64,000 bases of DNA from a virus, in the IMG/VR virus record IMGVR_UViG_3300042402_006309, positions 1 through 64,000 of that record. One strand, written 5' to 3'. Shown piece after piece: positions 1 through 9,488 of this stretch (position 1 is its first letter; each line of letters begins with the position of its first letter). The position numbers were made by a program, and so were the translations under genes. The notes under the pieces were generated by a model, which searched no databases, was not told where the DNA came from, and saw only the letters and a list, made by a program, of their open reading frames with translations.

Positions 1-3000
1 GTGGTGCCGTTGTCGGTTTCGCCCGGGTGGTTTTTCTCGACGAGGAGGCCGGTGGTAGCGGAGTATATCCACTCGGTCTTAGCGGAGCCATCGGGTGCTT
101 CGTCAGTGGTTAGGTCAAGGGCCGGTGCGGTTTGCCAAGTGTGGAGTTCTATGAGCCTGTTTTGTTCGTCGTAAACGTGGAAGACGGGATTGGTCTGGGT
201 GCCCCACTGGGCTCTGATTTGGCCGGTGGGCCAGTAGGAGGTGTAGGCGACGGAATTGTTGGGCAGGGTGGTGGCGATGGTGCGACCGAGGATGTCTTTT
301 GCCAGGTGGGTGACGCGGATGTTTGGAGTGGAGCCCTGGGTGGTGGTGAGGGGTTGGCCGGATTCGGTGAAGTTGGAGTAAGTGGTTGTGCCAGCGGTGC
401 CGGTGCGGGAATCGGTGACGGTTTTTAGACGCTGGTGGGCATCGTAGTCGTAATCGACATGGCTGATGACGTTGTGGGCGGTGGAGGAATCCTGGTTTTC
501 AACGCGGGTGGTGAGGCCGTGGGTGAGGGTTTCGACGGTCTTAGTGCCGTCCGGATGGATGGTGGTGCGGGTGGCGACGCCGGAGGAGTTCGGACGGGTG
601 GTGGTGGTGACGGTGCTTCCACTGGGGGTGACGATAGCGGATTTGAGGCCGTCGATGGAACGATAGGACTCGGAGACTATAATCGGATCGAAGTCCGTGG
701 AGGAAACAGTTTGGGTATGGTGCAGGGAAACGCCGAAATCTTCGTTGTGCGGGTTGATGCCTGAAACCACATCGTTCCCTACAGTGGTGACTTGGGTGGC
801 GGTGGCGTTTCCGGCGATAGGGATGCTGCGTGAGGTGGTGGTCCGCTCGCCTTCGCCATTGTAGCCGTAGGTGACTGTGACGCCGTCGCCATCCGTGACG
901 GACTGGAGTTTGCCGCGGGAACCAGCGCCTGCATCAGCGGGATAGTAGGCGTAGTTGGTGGTGCCGGTGGCAGGGGAGACGGTCTTTGTGGTCCGGCCGA
1001 GTGGATCGGTAAAGGTTTCGGTGGAGACCCCGGAGGAAGTGACCTTGGAGGTGAGGCCGCCGCTGCCTTCGCTAAAGGTGCCGTAGTCGTATTGGGCGTC
1101 CGGGACGGCGCTGCCGGAGACGGATTTGATCTGACCGTCGAGGTAATGGGCGGTGATGGTGGTGGAGGTGTCCGCGTGGGTGGTGGTGACAATGTCGCCG
1201 GTGGCGCTGTGAGCGGTGAATGTGGTGGTCGTCACGCGGTCGGCTTCGGGGTCGAATTCGAGCTCTTCGGCATTGGACTTCCTTGATGGCTCGACGGTAA
1301 TGGTGGTGAGTCCATCCAAGCTGCGGCTGGTGGAGCCGAGAAAGAGGGTGGCTGAGCCTGGGACGTTGCTGGTGCTGGTGCGGGTGGTGGTAAGTCCGTG
1401 ATTGGGCGTGAGCAGATTCACTTCATAATTGGTGGACGTGGTGATGACGGGGGAGTCTGCCGTGGCGCGGAAATCGGTTTGATAGACGCGCTTGAGGTAA
1501 TCCCTGGAGTATTTGATGATGGAACCGTCGCGGGCGCGGAATTCGTCCAGGCCGCAGCATGCGTATTTTGTCTCATCGTAATCAGCGGCAACGTCATTGT
1601 AGATGCGCTTAACGGGTCGGCCCAGCGGGTCGAATTCATCGGCGGTCCAGGATTCGATTGCTTCGATTTCATTCTGGGACTTGATGTGATAGGTGGCTTG
1701 GGCGGTGGGGAAATTTCCAATCCTATAAGTAGTGTCAATCTGAGTTCCTTTCGTGACACCACTGCGAGAGCCAGCACCACTGCGAGTGACAGTGGTGAGA
1801 TAGCCGCCAGCACTGGAATAGGAATAGGTGCTTGCGGTTCCGTCGCTCTTTTCTACCCATTTGATACGGCCTGTCGAGGGATTGGGTGCTGGATCTAATG
1901 GATCTAATGGATCTAAGCTCTCTGGATAGTAGGATGTTGTCGTCACTTGCCAAGAATCCGGATTGGTTGGATCACCCGTGCCAGTCCAGTTTTTTGTAAT
2001 AGTTAGGTTCTCTTCTTCTCCTGGAATGAGAGTGCTTTGCGAGATGGAGACAAGCTGGCCTGCGACAAATGATTCCACGGTGCTATCACTGGCTGTGACA
2101 GTGGTGACGGTCTTTTTTGCCTGTTCCCTTTCATCCAGCTTGAGATCCTTCCATCCCGAATATTCCGCGATAATGGAGACAGGATTTTCGAGTGAGACGT
2201 TGTATTCGTGGAAATTCCATGATCCGTCCGGATGATTCGTTGATTTAAGACGTCCGTGTTTTGCGGGATTTTCTGTATCCATGTAATACTCATACGTTGT
2301 TGTTTGCTCTGATTGACCGGAAATATCATAGGCATCGATTTTCTGAACGAGGCGCTTCATTCCCTGTTCACCACCGGTTTCGGAAGAGGTTGAGAAATCG
2401 TCGTAATTCTCCAATGATTTTGCCGTCAGGACGAGATCGCCTTGAGTGGATGCGGTTCTGACTTCACGAATAACGGTATAGTCCCATTGCTTCGCACCAG
2501 GAATCCTAATGTAAGTCAGTTTTTCCTCGGACAAAGGATTGCCGGTGGCTCCCTCGCCGGAATAAAGCCTGAAGAAATCTACCTGATTTCCATCGTTGTC
2601 GGTTTCCTCGCTTATCTTGCTGGTGATGATGCGTGTTCCAGAACCAGTTCTTTCTACCTGGATGTATAGCAATTTGTCTTCAGGGTTTCCTGTGGCTGGA
2701 TCTTTGAAAGTGACGTCCGTGAGTGGATATACTGATTGCGAGGTGAATCCCGCGGTAACATAGTAACCTCCGGATTTGGATAGCACAGAGGCATCGCGCT
2801 TCCAAACGCGGAGACGCCAGCCGGTCTCAGGCGGTGTAAGCTGCTCAATGAGGGTAAATGCGTCATCAGTGAGTATCTGGTGAATATATTCGGTACCGTT
2901 TGCTGCGGTCTTCCTCAGTGTCTCGTAAATAGCCTCAGACTGAAGAAACAAGCATGATGGATGAAGGGTGGCACTGGAGACTCTAGGTTGAGACAGTCTA

Positions 3001-3314
3001 AGAATGACTTGTTTCTGCTGCAATGGATCAGAAGAAAAATACCGGTCGTAGATCTGTTTGAAGGTAGGAAGGTTGCCACTGGATTCGAAGGCGGAATGTC
3101 CTAATTCGGAGAGTGAGGATGGTTTCGCATAGCGGGCTAGACCGACGCTGATATCCCACCTGATGCTTCCCCCGCTAGGCGCACCAGAGCCCCCAGTGCC
3201 ATTCTTTTCGCAATCGTTCGGTGTATCGGTGGGGGTGCCTCCGGGCGGATTGACGCCCCAGGCCGGGGTAGTGACAAGCAGGGCGGCGAGTAGGAAATAA
3301 CGGAGCGGAGACAT
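1..3314 (-). CDS. RHS/YD-repeat protein, C-terminus off the left edge
   Basis: From an ATG at 3314 one minus-strand frame stays open to the left edge, at least 1,104 codons. The N-terminus is a signal peptide (MSPLRYFLLAALLVTTPAWG). About 300 residues without obvious repeats follow, then a long run of YD/RHS-type repeats such as FDPLGRPVKR, YGYNGEGERTTT and DYDYDAHQRLKTV, with a KYACCG motif ahead of the main repeat block. RHS repeats build a hollow beta-cocoon that usually encloses a variable C-terminal toxin or adhesive domain; that end is outside the window. A 9-base unit repeated three times at 1893-1919 encodes Leu-Asp-Pro repeats. The gene starts 34 bases after the helical-repeat gene and is probably its operon partner. 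The repeat type is certain; the role is not. Confidence 0.9.
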   Translation of the reverse strand, partial: MSPLRYFLLAALLVTTPAWGVNPPGGTPTDTPNDCEKNGTGGSGAPSGGSIRWDISVGLARYAKPSSLSELGHSAFESSGNLPTFKQIYDRYFSSDPLQQKQVILRLSQPRVSSATLHPSCLFLQSEAIYETLRKTAANGTEYIHQILTDDAFTLIEQLTPPETGWRLRVWKRDASVLSKSGGYYVTAGFTSQSVYPLTDVTFKDPATGNPEDKLLYIQVERTGSGTRIITSKISEETDNDGNQVDFFRLYSGEGATGNPLSEEKLTYIRIPGAKQWDYTVIREVRTASTQGDLVLTAKSLENYDDFSTSSETGGEQGMKRLVQKIDAYDISGQSEQTTTYEYYMDTENPAKHGRLKSTNHPDGSWNFHEYNVSLENPVSIIAEYSGWKDLKLDEREQAKKTVTTVTASDSTVESFVAGQLVSISQSTLIPGEEENLTITKNWTGTGDPTNPDSWQVTTTSYYPESLDPLDPLDPAPNPSTGRIKWVEKSDGTASTYSYSSAGGYLTTVTRSGAGSRSGVTKGTQIDTTYRIGNFPTAQATYHIKSQNEIEAIESWTADEFDPLGRPVKRIYNDVAADYDETKYACCGLDEFRARDGSIIKYSRDYLKRVYQTDFRATADSPVITTSTNYEVNLLTPNHGLTTTRTSTSNVPGSATLFLGSTSRSLDGLTTITVEPSRKSNAEELEFDPEADRVTTTTFTAHSATGDIVTTTHADTSTTITAHYLDGQIKSVSGSAVPDAQYDYGTFSEGSGGLTSKVTSSGVSTETFTDPLGRTTKTVSPATGTTNYAYYPADAGAGSRGKLQSVTDGDGVTVTYGYNGEGERTTTSRSIPIAGNATATQVTTVGNDVVSGINPHNEDFGVSLHHTQTVSSTDFDPIIVSESYRSIDGLKSAIVTPSGSTVTTTTRPNSSGVATRTTIHPDGTKTVETLTHGLTTRVENQDSSTAHNVISHVDYDYDAHQRLKTVTDSRTGTAGTTTYSNFTESGQPLTTTQGSTPNIRVTHLAKDILGRTIATTLPNNSVAYTSYWPTGQIRAQWGTQTNPVFHVYDEQNRLIELHTWQTAPALDLTTDEAPDGSAKTEWIYSATTGLLVEKNHPGETDNGT

Positions 3315-3348
3315 GGCGATGACGGATGGGTTGGAGTTTTTTTGTGAG

Positions 3349-4341
3349 TTATTCGGAAGGGGCGGGGCTGTCGGCGCGTGCAATGCTGCTAGATAGGGAG
3401 CGGTGGGCGTCGCGGGCCGCATAGGAAAGCTCCGGGAAGGTCTCGATGATCCGTTGGAGCGCTTCGAGGTCGGCGGCTTCGCCGCACTGGCCGATGGCGG
3501 CGATAGCGGGCAGGCGCAGTGAGGACTGTCCGGTTTCCGAAAAGGCGATGCCGCGCAGAATCGGGCGGAACTCGTCTGGGGCGACCACTCCGGCGGCATG
3601 GACGGCGGAGACGCGCACTGGATTGGCCAGCTTGCTGCCGTCGCGCAGCGCCTCGGCCAGCCATGGTTTGAGCGTGGATATGGCGGAGGAGCAATCTACG
3701 CCACCCGGACCGCGGGCGAGCGAGGTGAGCATCATGAGGGTGGTGCCGGGGATGGTGCTCTGGGAATGGGCAGGATCCATGGCGGCGGCGGCGAGGCGGT
3801 CTAGCACGAGAGCGGCGGTTTCCGGTGAAGGCTTGGCGGCGGAGGCTGGCGCGGCTTGTGAGGAGCGCGGATTGAGCCAGGATGCCAGATGTTGGACGGC
3901 ATAGTCGCGTAGCACGGGCGGCTGGCGGGTGTCATCGAGGATGTCGAGCAGGCGTGTGGAGAAGCGCTGCTGATCGGGATCGCGCAGCCGGAGCTGCTCC
4001 ATGAGATCGTTGGCAATCACATACCAATGTTCGGACAGTTCGCCGGCGGCCGGGCCGCGTGCGAGCATTTGATACATGTCGCGGATCTCGCTCTCGTCGC
4101 ACTCGGAGCGGAGGGAAGAGCGCAGGAAGTCAATGCGTGCCTGCCACGGTTTTCCCGGGTCAAGGACGGCTTCGAGGCGGGAGGGTGCGGGGCTTTCCTG
4201 ATTGCTAACGGACTTGGATTTCGCAGGCGTGGCGGGAAGTTCCTGCGCCGGCCCGGGACGGCTGGTTTTCCATGCGAAGAAGCCGGCCGCGCCGAGCAGG
4301 ACGGCGGCGGATACAGTCAGGGCGTGACGTTTGGCGGGCAT
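3349..4341 (-). CDS. Membrane-anchored helical-repeat (HEAT-like) protein
   Basis: A 330-residue protein with one N-terminal hydrophobic segment (residues about 9-24) and then a Pro/Ser-rich linker, so probably anchored in or exported across the inner membrane. The remainder is alpha-helical; residues about 235-315 read like HEAT repeats (for example VRVSAVHAAGVVAPDEF, LRLPAIAAIGQCGEAADLEAL, then LEALQRIIETFPELSYAA). HEAT repeats are binding scaffolds and no catalytic motif is visible. It lies between the PA14/TSP3 gene (66 bases upstream) and the RHS gene (34 bases downstream), all in one direction, which suggests a role connected with the RHS protein, such as secretion or assembly. That role is inferred from position only. 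Confidence 0.75.
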   Translation of the reverse strand: MPAKRHALTVSAAVLLGAAGFFAWKTSRPGPAQELPATPAKSKSVSNQESPAPSRLEAVLDPGKPWQARIDFLRSSLRSECDESEIRDMYQMLARGPAAGELSEHWYVIANDLMEQLRLRDPDQQRFSTRLLDILDDTRQPPVLRDYAVQHLASWLNPRSSQAAPASAAKPSPETAALVLDRLAAAAMDPAHSQSTIPGTTLMMLTSLARGPGGVDCSSAISTLKPWLAEALRDGSKLANPVRVSAVHAAGVVAPDEFRPILRGIAFSETGQSSLRLPAIAAIGQCGEAADLEALQRIIETFPELSYAARDAHRSLSSSIARADSPAPSE

Positions 4342-4407
4342 GGATTGGCGGGCATGGATTGGCGGACGGTGCGGTAACCGGCGGTGGATTCCGGATTGCG
4401 GGATGGC

Positions 4408-7386
4408 TCAGCGGGTTCCGAGGTATTCCCCGTTGCGGTCGAAGACGGAAAGGGCGTGGCAATAGCCGCCGGCAACGCCGATGGGGAAGAGGAACTGGAG
4501 GTTGACGCAGCCGTTGGTCAGATCGGCTGGCTGGATGACGCGCAGGTAGCTGCCGTCGGGGAACATGACGCCACCCCGGTAGATGTTGGCTTCAATGCGC
4601 GCTCCTTCCGGCAGGTTGGTGACGGTCAGCGGACTGTTATAGATCTTGTAGCCGATGATGCCGCTCAACCCTGGGGAGGTCATGTCGTTCTGGACGGCGT
4701 CTGATAGCCCGATGACGTTTACCCGTAGCATGGCGAGGATCGGGCCGCCTGTTCCAAGGCGGGCGGCGACGCCGAAGTGACGCGGGGCGAAGGTGTTCAT
4801 CGTGAGGCTTGCGGTAGTGGATGTAGGCCGCCCCACGGCCAGGAGGCAGATATCCGCAGGGGCTTCGAATGCAATTTCAGAATCGGCCGCGCAGGTGATG
4901 GTGCGGGACATCGCGTCAAGGACGTCGATTTCTCCGCTTGGGAATGCGGGCGCGCCACAAACGATGACGGTGAGCGTGCCGCTCGTGCTGTTGGCAAGGG
5001 TGCCGGTGAAGGTGAAGGTGCCCGGCGAGGAAAACGCCACGACGACGGACTGGAGGCCTGTCAGGTTCCATGAGCCGCCTGCGGTAGAGGCGAGCGTGGC
5101 GGTCATGGAAGGATCTCCGTTCCATGCGCCGACGCGCAGCGAGTCGCCCTGGCGGATGACAAGCGTTTCGGCGTCGAGGGTGTTGGTGGCCTGCCATGTG
5201 AACGAGCCGGTCATGCCATAGCCGGACTCAAACTGGATCGAGTGGGCTTGCGGGCCGTCCTGGGCGGCAAGCGTGACGTTCGCGAACCAATGTCCGTCGC
5301 CCAGCCCCTCGCTGGCGGCCACGCCGTTGACCGTGACCGACTCCTCGTCACGGGCGTAGCCTTCAAGGAATGCGGGCGAGGTGCGGCTGTTTTCGGCGTG
5401 GTCCACGACGCGGTTGTCGCGTGCCAGCAGCGCGGTGGCATTGGCGGGAGCGAGGATTTTCAGCGAGACCAGACGCACCGTGCGGCGGGCGAACATGTTG
5501 TCCACCAGAATCGAAATCTGGTGGTTTCCCGCGTCAAGAAACGGTGTGAGTGTCTGGAGGATGGCGAACTTGCCGGAGCCGAAGTGCAGTGAGCGCCGGG
5601 ATACGATTTTGCCATCCACCTTGATCAGCATCGATACGGTCTCGTTGTTGTAGGTGGAACCCATCAACTCGGCGCTCAGGCGCAACAACCAGTTGCCGGC
5701 GGTAGGCACGCTGAAGTTCCAAGTCACCTCGCCCCGGAAACTGTTCGGGAGAAGGCCGCCGGAGGTGCTGATCCAATTGGTGGAGGAGCTGACGAAGGAG
5801 CCGAGGTTGATCTCGCCGAGCAGGGTGTCGTTGATGGAATCGGCGACCAGGGCGTTGGAGCCAAGAGCGTTGACCTCGTCATTGTCGCTTTCGCCGTCGC
5901 CATCGGTGTCGGTATTGGCCGGATTGGTGTTGAGGACATATTCTTCGCGGTTGGTCAGGCCGTCTCCATCGAAGTCGCCGAACTCACCCTCGCGGGCAAT
6001 ATCGAAGCCACCGGCATCCGTCGCGCTGAGTCCGTATTGGATTTCCCATGCATCGGGCAGGTCGTCGTCGAGGTCGTCCGGAGTCGGGACGTAGGAACTC
6101 AGACAGGCGGACGGAATGGGCTGGCGCGTGCCTCCGCGCTTGGCCCAGGCGATACTGACGTGACTGTAGCCGGAGTGGCCGAATTGATAGTCGGATTCCA
6201 TGAAATAGGGATTTCCCGCTTCGAGATAGACCTCCCGGCTCATCTGGAAGGCATAACTGTCCCACAGGGCCGGGGAATCCATCGGCATCCCGTGGCCGGA
6301 ACCGAGATCCCCAGACAGGCCGCAGAGATATTCTTTGTGATATTTGTTTCCCGCCACGGTGGACAGCCACAGCTCGGCGGCCTCGCCGGAACTGATCCAG
6401 AACCGATACCAGCCGCTTTCCTGCGGGGTGACGAATCCGCGGATGCGTCCCGCAATGAAGCGTGTAAGCCCGCCGCTCAGTGATCCAGCCTGCACGGTGT
6501 TTTCCTGCGGAGGCTGGAAATAACGGACATCCTTGCGAGTCCTGAGCAGCGTGTAATGCGGCATGTCCGTCCAAGTGGAGCGCAACAGTCCCGGAGATGT
6601 CTGGTTCCAGGGCGGCAGCATGTCGAAAGTGACCAAGCTCAGCGCAACCGGCCCCACGCCCGGCGCGTTCTGCCAGAGCGCGATGTTGAACGTGTCCCCG
6701 GGGTTTCCGGTAAGATCGAAGAAAACCATGTCCGGCACGCCGTCTCGTGTCAGCGGAGCCGAGAAGACAGTGCCTGTGTCGTTGTGATAGACCGTGATAT
6801 AATTAGGCGCGTAGGTGCCGGAAGCCACCGAATCCACCGCCAGACCGATGCGGAAACCGGCGCTCGCGCCCAGGCTGAATTGAAACACATTGCCCCAGTT
6901 GCCGCTCCCGCCCGGAGAGGTGCCGGGATAGGGGGTGGCGATGGAGAGCGCGCCCTGCTGGCGCAGGTTCACCCCGTCCGCCGCACGATAGATCGAATAG
7001 CTGGGAAAGTTCACATAAGTGCCGGCCCATCCGCGCGGATTTTCCGCCAGGAACGACGGCTTCACGTGCGCGGTGGTCTCCTGCCCGGCTGGCGGCGGCA
7101 TGCTGGCCAGGGTGATTCCAAGGTCATTGGCATCCGGAGCACCCTCGTAAAGAACCGCTCCCGTGTTGGGGACGAGTTGATAGTATCCCGCGGTGCCGTA
7201 TTTCTCCGTCACGCCGATGTCAAAGTTCTTGGCGACCCAGCCATTCGTCCAGTTTTCAACCGCGTAACCGGTGCCGGGGCCGCCAACCTCGGTGCCGACA
7301 TAGGTGATGCTCGCGGCCTGAGAGCCAGCGCATAGGGCCATGACGGCGACACTGCCAAGCAATGCGGAAATGAGATCAGGCTTCAT
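4408..7386 (-). CDS. Secreted PA14 and thrombospondin-type-3 repeat protein
   Basis: I place the start at the ATG at 7386, giving 992 residues that begin with a clear signal peptide (MKPDLISALLGSVAVMALCAGSQA); an in-frame ATG 13 codons upstream only adds a charged stretch. Around residues 300-430 is a PA14-like domain (GRIRGFVTPQESGWYRFWIS, SSGEAAELWLS), a beta-barrel usually linked to carbohydrate binding. Residues about 445-510 carry acidic TSP3 calcium-binding repeats (DLDDDLPDAWEIQYGL, DFDGDGLTNREEY, TDTDGDGESDNDEV). The C-terminal half is beta-rich and Thr/Ser-rich without an enzyme motif. It is the first gene of a likely operon with the helical-repeat protein and the RHS protein. The architecture is common in Verrucomicrobiota and Planctomycetota; the ligand is unknown. 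Confidence 0.85.
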   Translation of the reverse strand: MKPDLISALLGSVAVMALCAGSQAASITYVGTEVGGPGTGYAVENWTNGWVAKNFDIGVTEKYGTAGYYQLVPNTGAVLYEGAPDANDLGITLASMPPPAGQETTAHVKPSFLAENPRGWAGTYVNFPSYSIYRAADGVNLRQQGALSIATPYPGTSPGGSGNWGNVFQFSLGASAGFRIGLAVDSVASGTYAPNYITVYHNDTGTVFSAPLTRDGVPDMVFFDLTGNPGDTFNIALWQNAPGVGPVALSLVTFDMLPPWNQTSPGLLRSTWTDMPHYTLLRTRKDVRYFQPPQENTVQAGSLSGGLTRFIAGRIRGFVTPQESGWYRFWISSGEAAELWLSTVAGNKYHKEYLCGLSGDLGSGHGMPMDSPALWDSYAFQMSREVYLEAGNPYFMESDYQFGHSGYSHVSIAWAKRGGTRQPIPSACLSSYVPTPDDLDDDLPDAWEIQYGLSATDAGGFDIAREGEFGDFDGDGLTNREEYVLNTNPANTDTDGDGESDNDEVNALGSNALVADSINDTLLGEINLGSFVSSSTNWISTSGGLLPNSFRGEVTWNFSVPTAGNWLLRLSAELMGSTYNNETVSMLIKVDGKIVSRRSLHFGSGKFAILQTLTPFLDAGNHQISILVDNMFARRTVRLVSLKILAPANATALLARDNRVVDHAENSRTSPAFLEGYARDEESVTVNGVAASEGLGDGHWFANVTLAAQDGPQAHSIQFESGYGMTGSFTWQATNTLDAETLVIRQGDSLRVGAWNGDPSMTATLASTAGGSWNLTGLQSVVVAFSSPGTFTFTGTLANSTSGTLTVIVCGAPAFPSGEIDVLDAMSRTITCAADSEIAFEAPADICLLAVGRPTSTTASLTMNTFAPRHFGVAARLGTGGPILAMLRVNVIGLSDAVQNDMTSPGLSGIIGYKIYNSPLTVTNLPEGARIEANIYRGGVMFPDGSYLRVIQPADLTNGCVNLQFLFPIGVAGGYCHALSVFDRNGEYLGTR

Positions 7387-8199
7387 GGGTTTTCGGGTTG
7401 TTCGTGTTTGGATGTGAATCATCAATCAGGGCCAAAAGAGAAACCGCGGGCGCGCTGGAATGACCCGCGAAAGGCAGGCGGCGGCCCGGCAAGTGCCGGC
7501 GATCCGGGCACGCATGGATATTCCATGGACCGGCGGTGCCGACGGATGTGACAACCCAAGCCTCGCGGCCGGAGTGTGGAGCGGCGACATGCCGCGCGCC
7601 TTCCCGGCGTCTCGGGGAATTATTGGGGAAATTGCGGCAGCCGCGCTCCGCAGCGGAAAATCTGCTGCTAGAAGCCCGAAGCCCGAACGGGTTTCTAACT
7701 TAGAAGCGGCACGCATTACTTCAAAAATCAAACGGACGTAAATCTAGCAAGAAAATTTCAAAAAATTTCGGTGTCGGCGCATTTATCCTGCTAGATAAGG
7801 ATTTCTCACTCATTCGCCCATGCGGTACGTTAGATTGGAGGCGGATAAGCAGGACATGTGAAATATACAAATCGCAAGTAATGCTAAACAAATCGTAAAA
7901 TATGCGCAGATTCGCCACATTGAACCGCTTGCCGAAGCCGTTGGAAGTCGAGCGACGACAACCCGCATTCCGCCCGCCAAGGGGACTCCATGAAAGCGCT
8001 CAAGGCCATTCCCGGTAGGAAGTCGGCCTGACTGGTCAGGTTTTCATCCATCCTTCACACCTCTGCCAAATCGGTGATTCGGGTCAAGATCCGATTGCTG
8101 CGCTGATGAATTTCCCTTAGCCTCTCGCATCGCAAGAATCGATCCGCATCCCTGACCGAGTGTCCGATCCCGACTCGCCATGATCACATATTCCGATTC
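7387..8199. other. Intergenic region between divergent genes
   Basis: No gene I can support lies here; short open frames on both strands have ordinary intergenic composition and no family match. The stretch 7730-7920 is distinctly AT-rich and probably holds the promoters for the leftward PA14/TSP3 operon and the rightward PEP-CTERM gene, but I cannot pick convincing -10/-35 boxes. At 8027-8040 a short inverted repeat (CCTGA-CTGG-TCAGG) is followed by TTTT; it could be a weak terminator on the plus strand, but no plus-strand gene ends just before it. Confidence 0.5.
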
Positions 8200-8913
8200 A
8201 TGAAACCCAGAGCGCTTACTTGCCGGTGCATTCATGCGATAGTTCTCGTAGCAATCGCTTTAATCACCCCCGCCGCCGGGGCGCTTTCCTTCACGCTCAC
8301 CTCGTCGCAAGTGGTTCACGAGTTCACTCCCAGCTGGTCCTTTACCATTCCAGGCGATCCGCCAAGACAGTTTACTGTCGCTCCTCAGGCAACGGATACT
8401 GTCACGTTCGATGCCACCGGCATATCACTCAGTGCGGACGGCACCACCTCTTTCGAAATCATTCTCACCGCGCCCGCCGGATTACTCTTCACAATCAATC
8501 CCGGGTTAAACCAATGGCAATTTGGATTTAGCCTCACATTCTCCGATGAAGGCCTCGATGCCATCTACGCTAACCTCACGGTGATGCTCCTCGATGTTTC
8601 ATCCGGCACCGCGCCGGAACTCGGCATCAGCGCTCCGGGTGGCAGGGGAAGCGGAACCACCCTCATGGGGCGCTCATTCGATGGCCCGTTCGACGTCTTC
8701 GCCTTTAGTGGTCTCCGCATCGCCGGCGACATCACACCGATCTCCGCCGCCCCTATCACGCTGGAATCCGCTTCCTTTAGTTTCTATACCCGTGACCTCT
8801 CCGCCGATGTGGACCCCGGCGATGCACTCCGCATCGTCCCGATTCCCGAACCTGCCTTTGGACTCTATTGCCTCCCCGTCATCGGACTGCTCTTCAAAAG
8901 ACGAAAGACCTGA
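8200..8913 (+). CDS. PEP-CTERM-like sorted exported protein
   Basis: A 237-residue protein with an N-terminal signal peptide (hydrophobic core about residues 11-27, cleavage near PAAGA) and a C-terminal tail PIPEPAFGLYCLPVIGLLFKRRKT-like in layout: a PEP motif, a hydrophobic helix and a basic terminus. This matches the PEP-CTERM signal recognised by exosortase in exopolysaccharide-producing bacteria, including Verrucomicrobiota. The middle is beta-rich and Thr/Ser-rich, consistent with a surface or matrix protein. It is monocistronic on the plus strand, opposite to its neighbours. No exosortase gene is in the window. Function beyond surface sorting is unknown. Confidence 0.8.
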   Translation: MKPRALTCRCIHAIVLVAIALITPAAGALSFTLTSSQVVHEFTPSWSFTIPGDPPRQFTVAPQATDTVTFDATGISLSADGTTSFEIILTAPAGLLFTINPGLNQWQFGFSLTFSDEGLDAIYANLTVMLLDVSSGTAPELGISAPGGRGSGTTLMGRSFDGPFDVFAFSGLRIAGDITPISAAPITLESASFSFYTRDLSADVDPGDALRIVPIPEPAFGLYCLPVIGLLFKRRKT

Positions 8914-9109
8914 GCACGCTTTCTTTAGCGAGCCGTGTCCCCGACAGAATCCCGATCTTTAAGCAATTTTACAATTCTTGGAACGTAAGCAATGTATTAG
9001 TCCTTAGCCAAGTCTTCACTGAGCATGTTGCCGTCGTCAGAGTGTTTTATATTCAGGTCCGCATGCTTTGATCTAAAATAGGTTGGCACATACGGTTCAC
9101 CGCACCTCA

Positions 9110-9484
9110 TTAAAATTCGGCGAGGATTTCTTGAATCTCACGGCCCGTTTTTGCAGTTCTGGACAAATACATCTCAGAAAAACTCTTCGCCAAATCTCGA
9201 TTGGGCATGACGACATCATAGAAATGCGCAAGATCTTCAATTACCTCCAAATCTTCGCAATTTATTTCATGTGCTTGAAGCAGATGCTTCTCAGCTTCTT
9301 CAAGCCCTCCTTCCCTATCAATTTCACTTAGCTGAATAAGACGCGCCTTCATTAGCAACAGATATGGGGAAATTTGGTTTCTTTTTGAAAGATCGTCCAA
9401 TAATTCGAGAGCATCGTCGTATCGACGCTCTCGCATTAATATCTTAATTTCAGAAAGCAACTGAATATCTTTTGATGTGCTCAT
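9110..9484 (-). CDS. Small TPR-like protein, candidate RHS immunity partner
   Basis: A cytoplasmic 124-residue protein made of helix pairs resembling tetratricopeptide repeats (RRYDDALELLDDLSKRN, LEEAEKHLLQAHEINCEDLE). I choose the ATG at 9484, four bases after the RHS stop codon, because a GGAGGA Shine-Dalgarno-like sequence lies 11 bases upstream inside the last RHS codons; an in-frame ATG at 9502 would instead overlap the RHS gene. The gene is richer in A and T than its surroundings, as is the C-terminal tip of the RHS protein. A small gene directly following an RHS tip is the standard place for an immunity gene, but no known immunity family is recognisable. Confidence 0.75.
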   Translation of the reverse strand: MSTSKDIQLLSEIKILMRERRYDDALELLDDLSKRNQISPYLLLMKARLIQLSEIDREGGLEEAEKHLLQAHEINCEDLEVIEDLAHFYDVVMPNRDLAKSFSEMYLSRTAKTGREIQEILAEF

Positions 9485-9488
9485 TGAG

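Noticed and set aside
132-1898. Several plus-strand open frames full of Gly/Val
   Set aside because: They mirror the Thr/Ser/Pro-rich RHS repeats on the minus strand and have no start signals or homology; shadows of the RHS gene.
8027-8044. Hairpin CCTGA-CTGG-TCAGG with TTTT as a terminator
   Set aside because: Short stem and no gene ending just upstream on that strand; noted only inside the intergenic entry.
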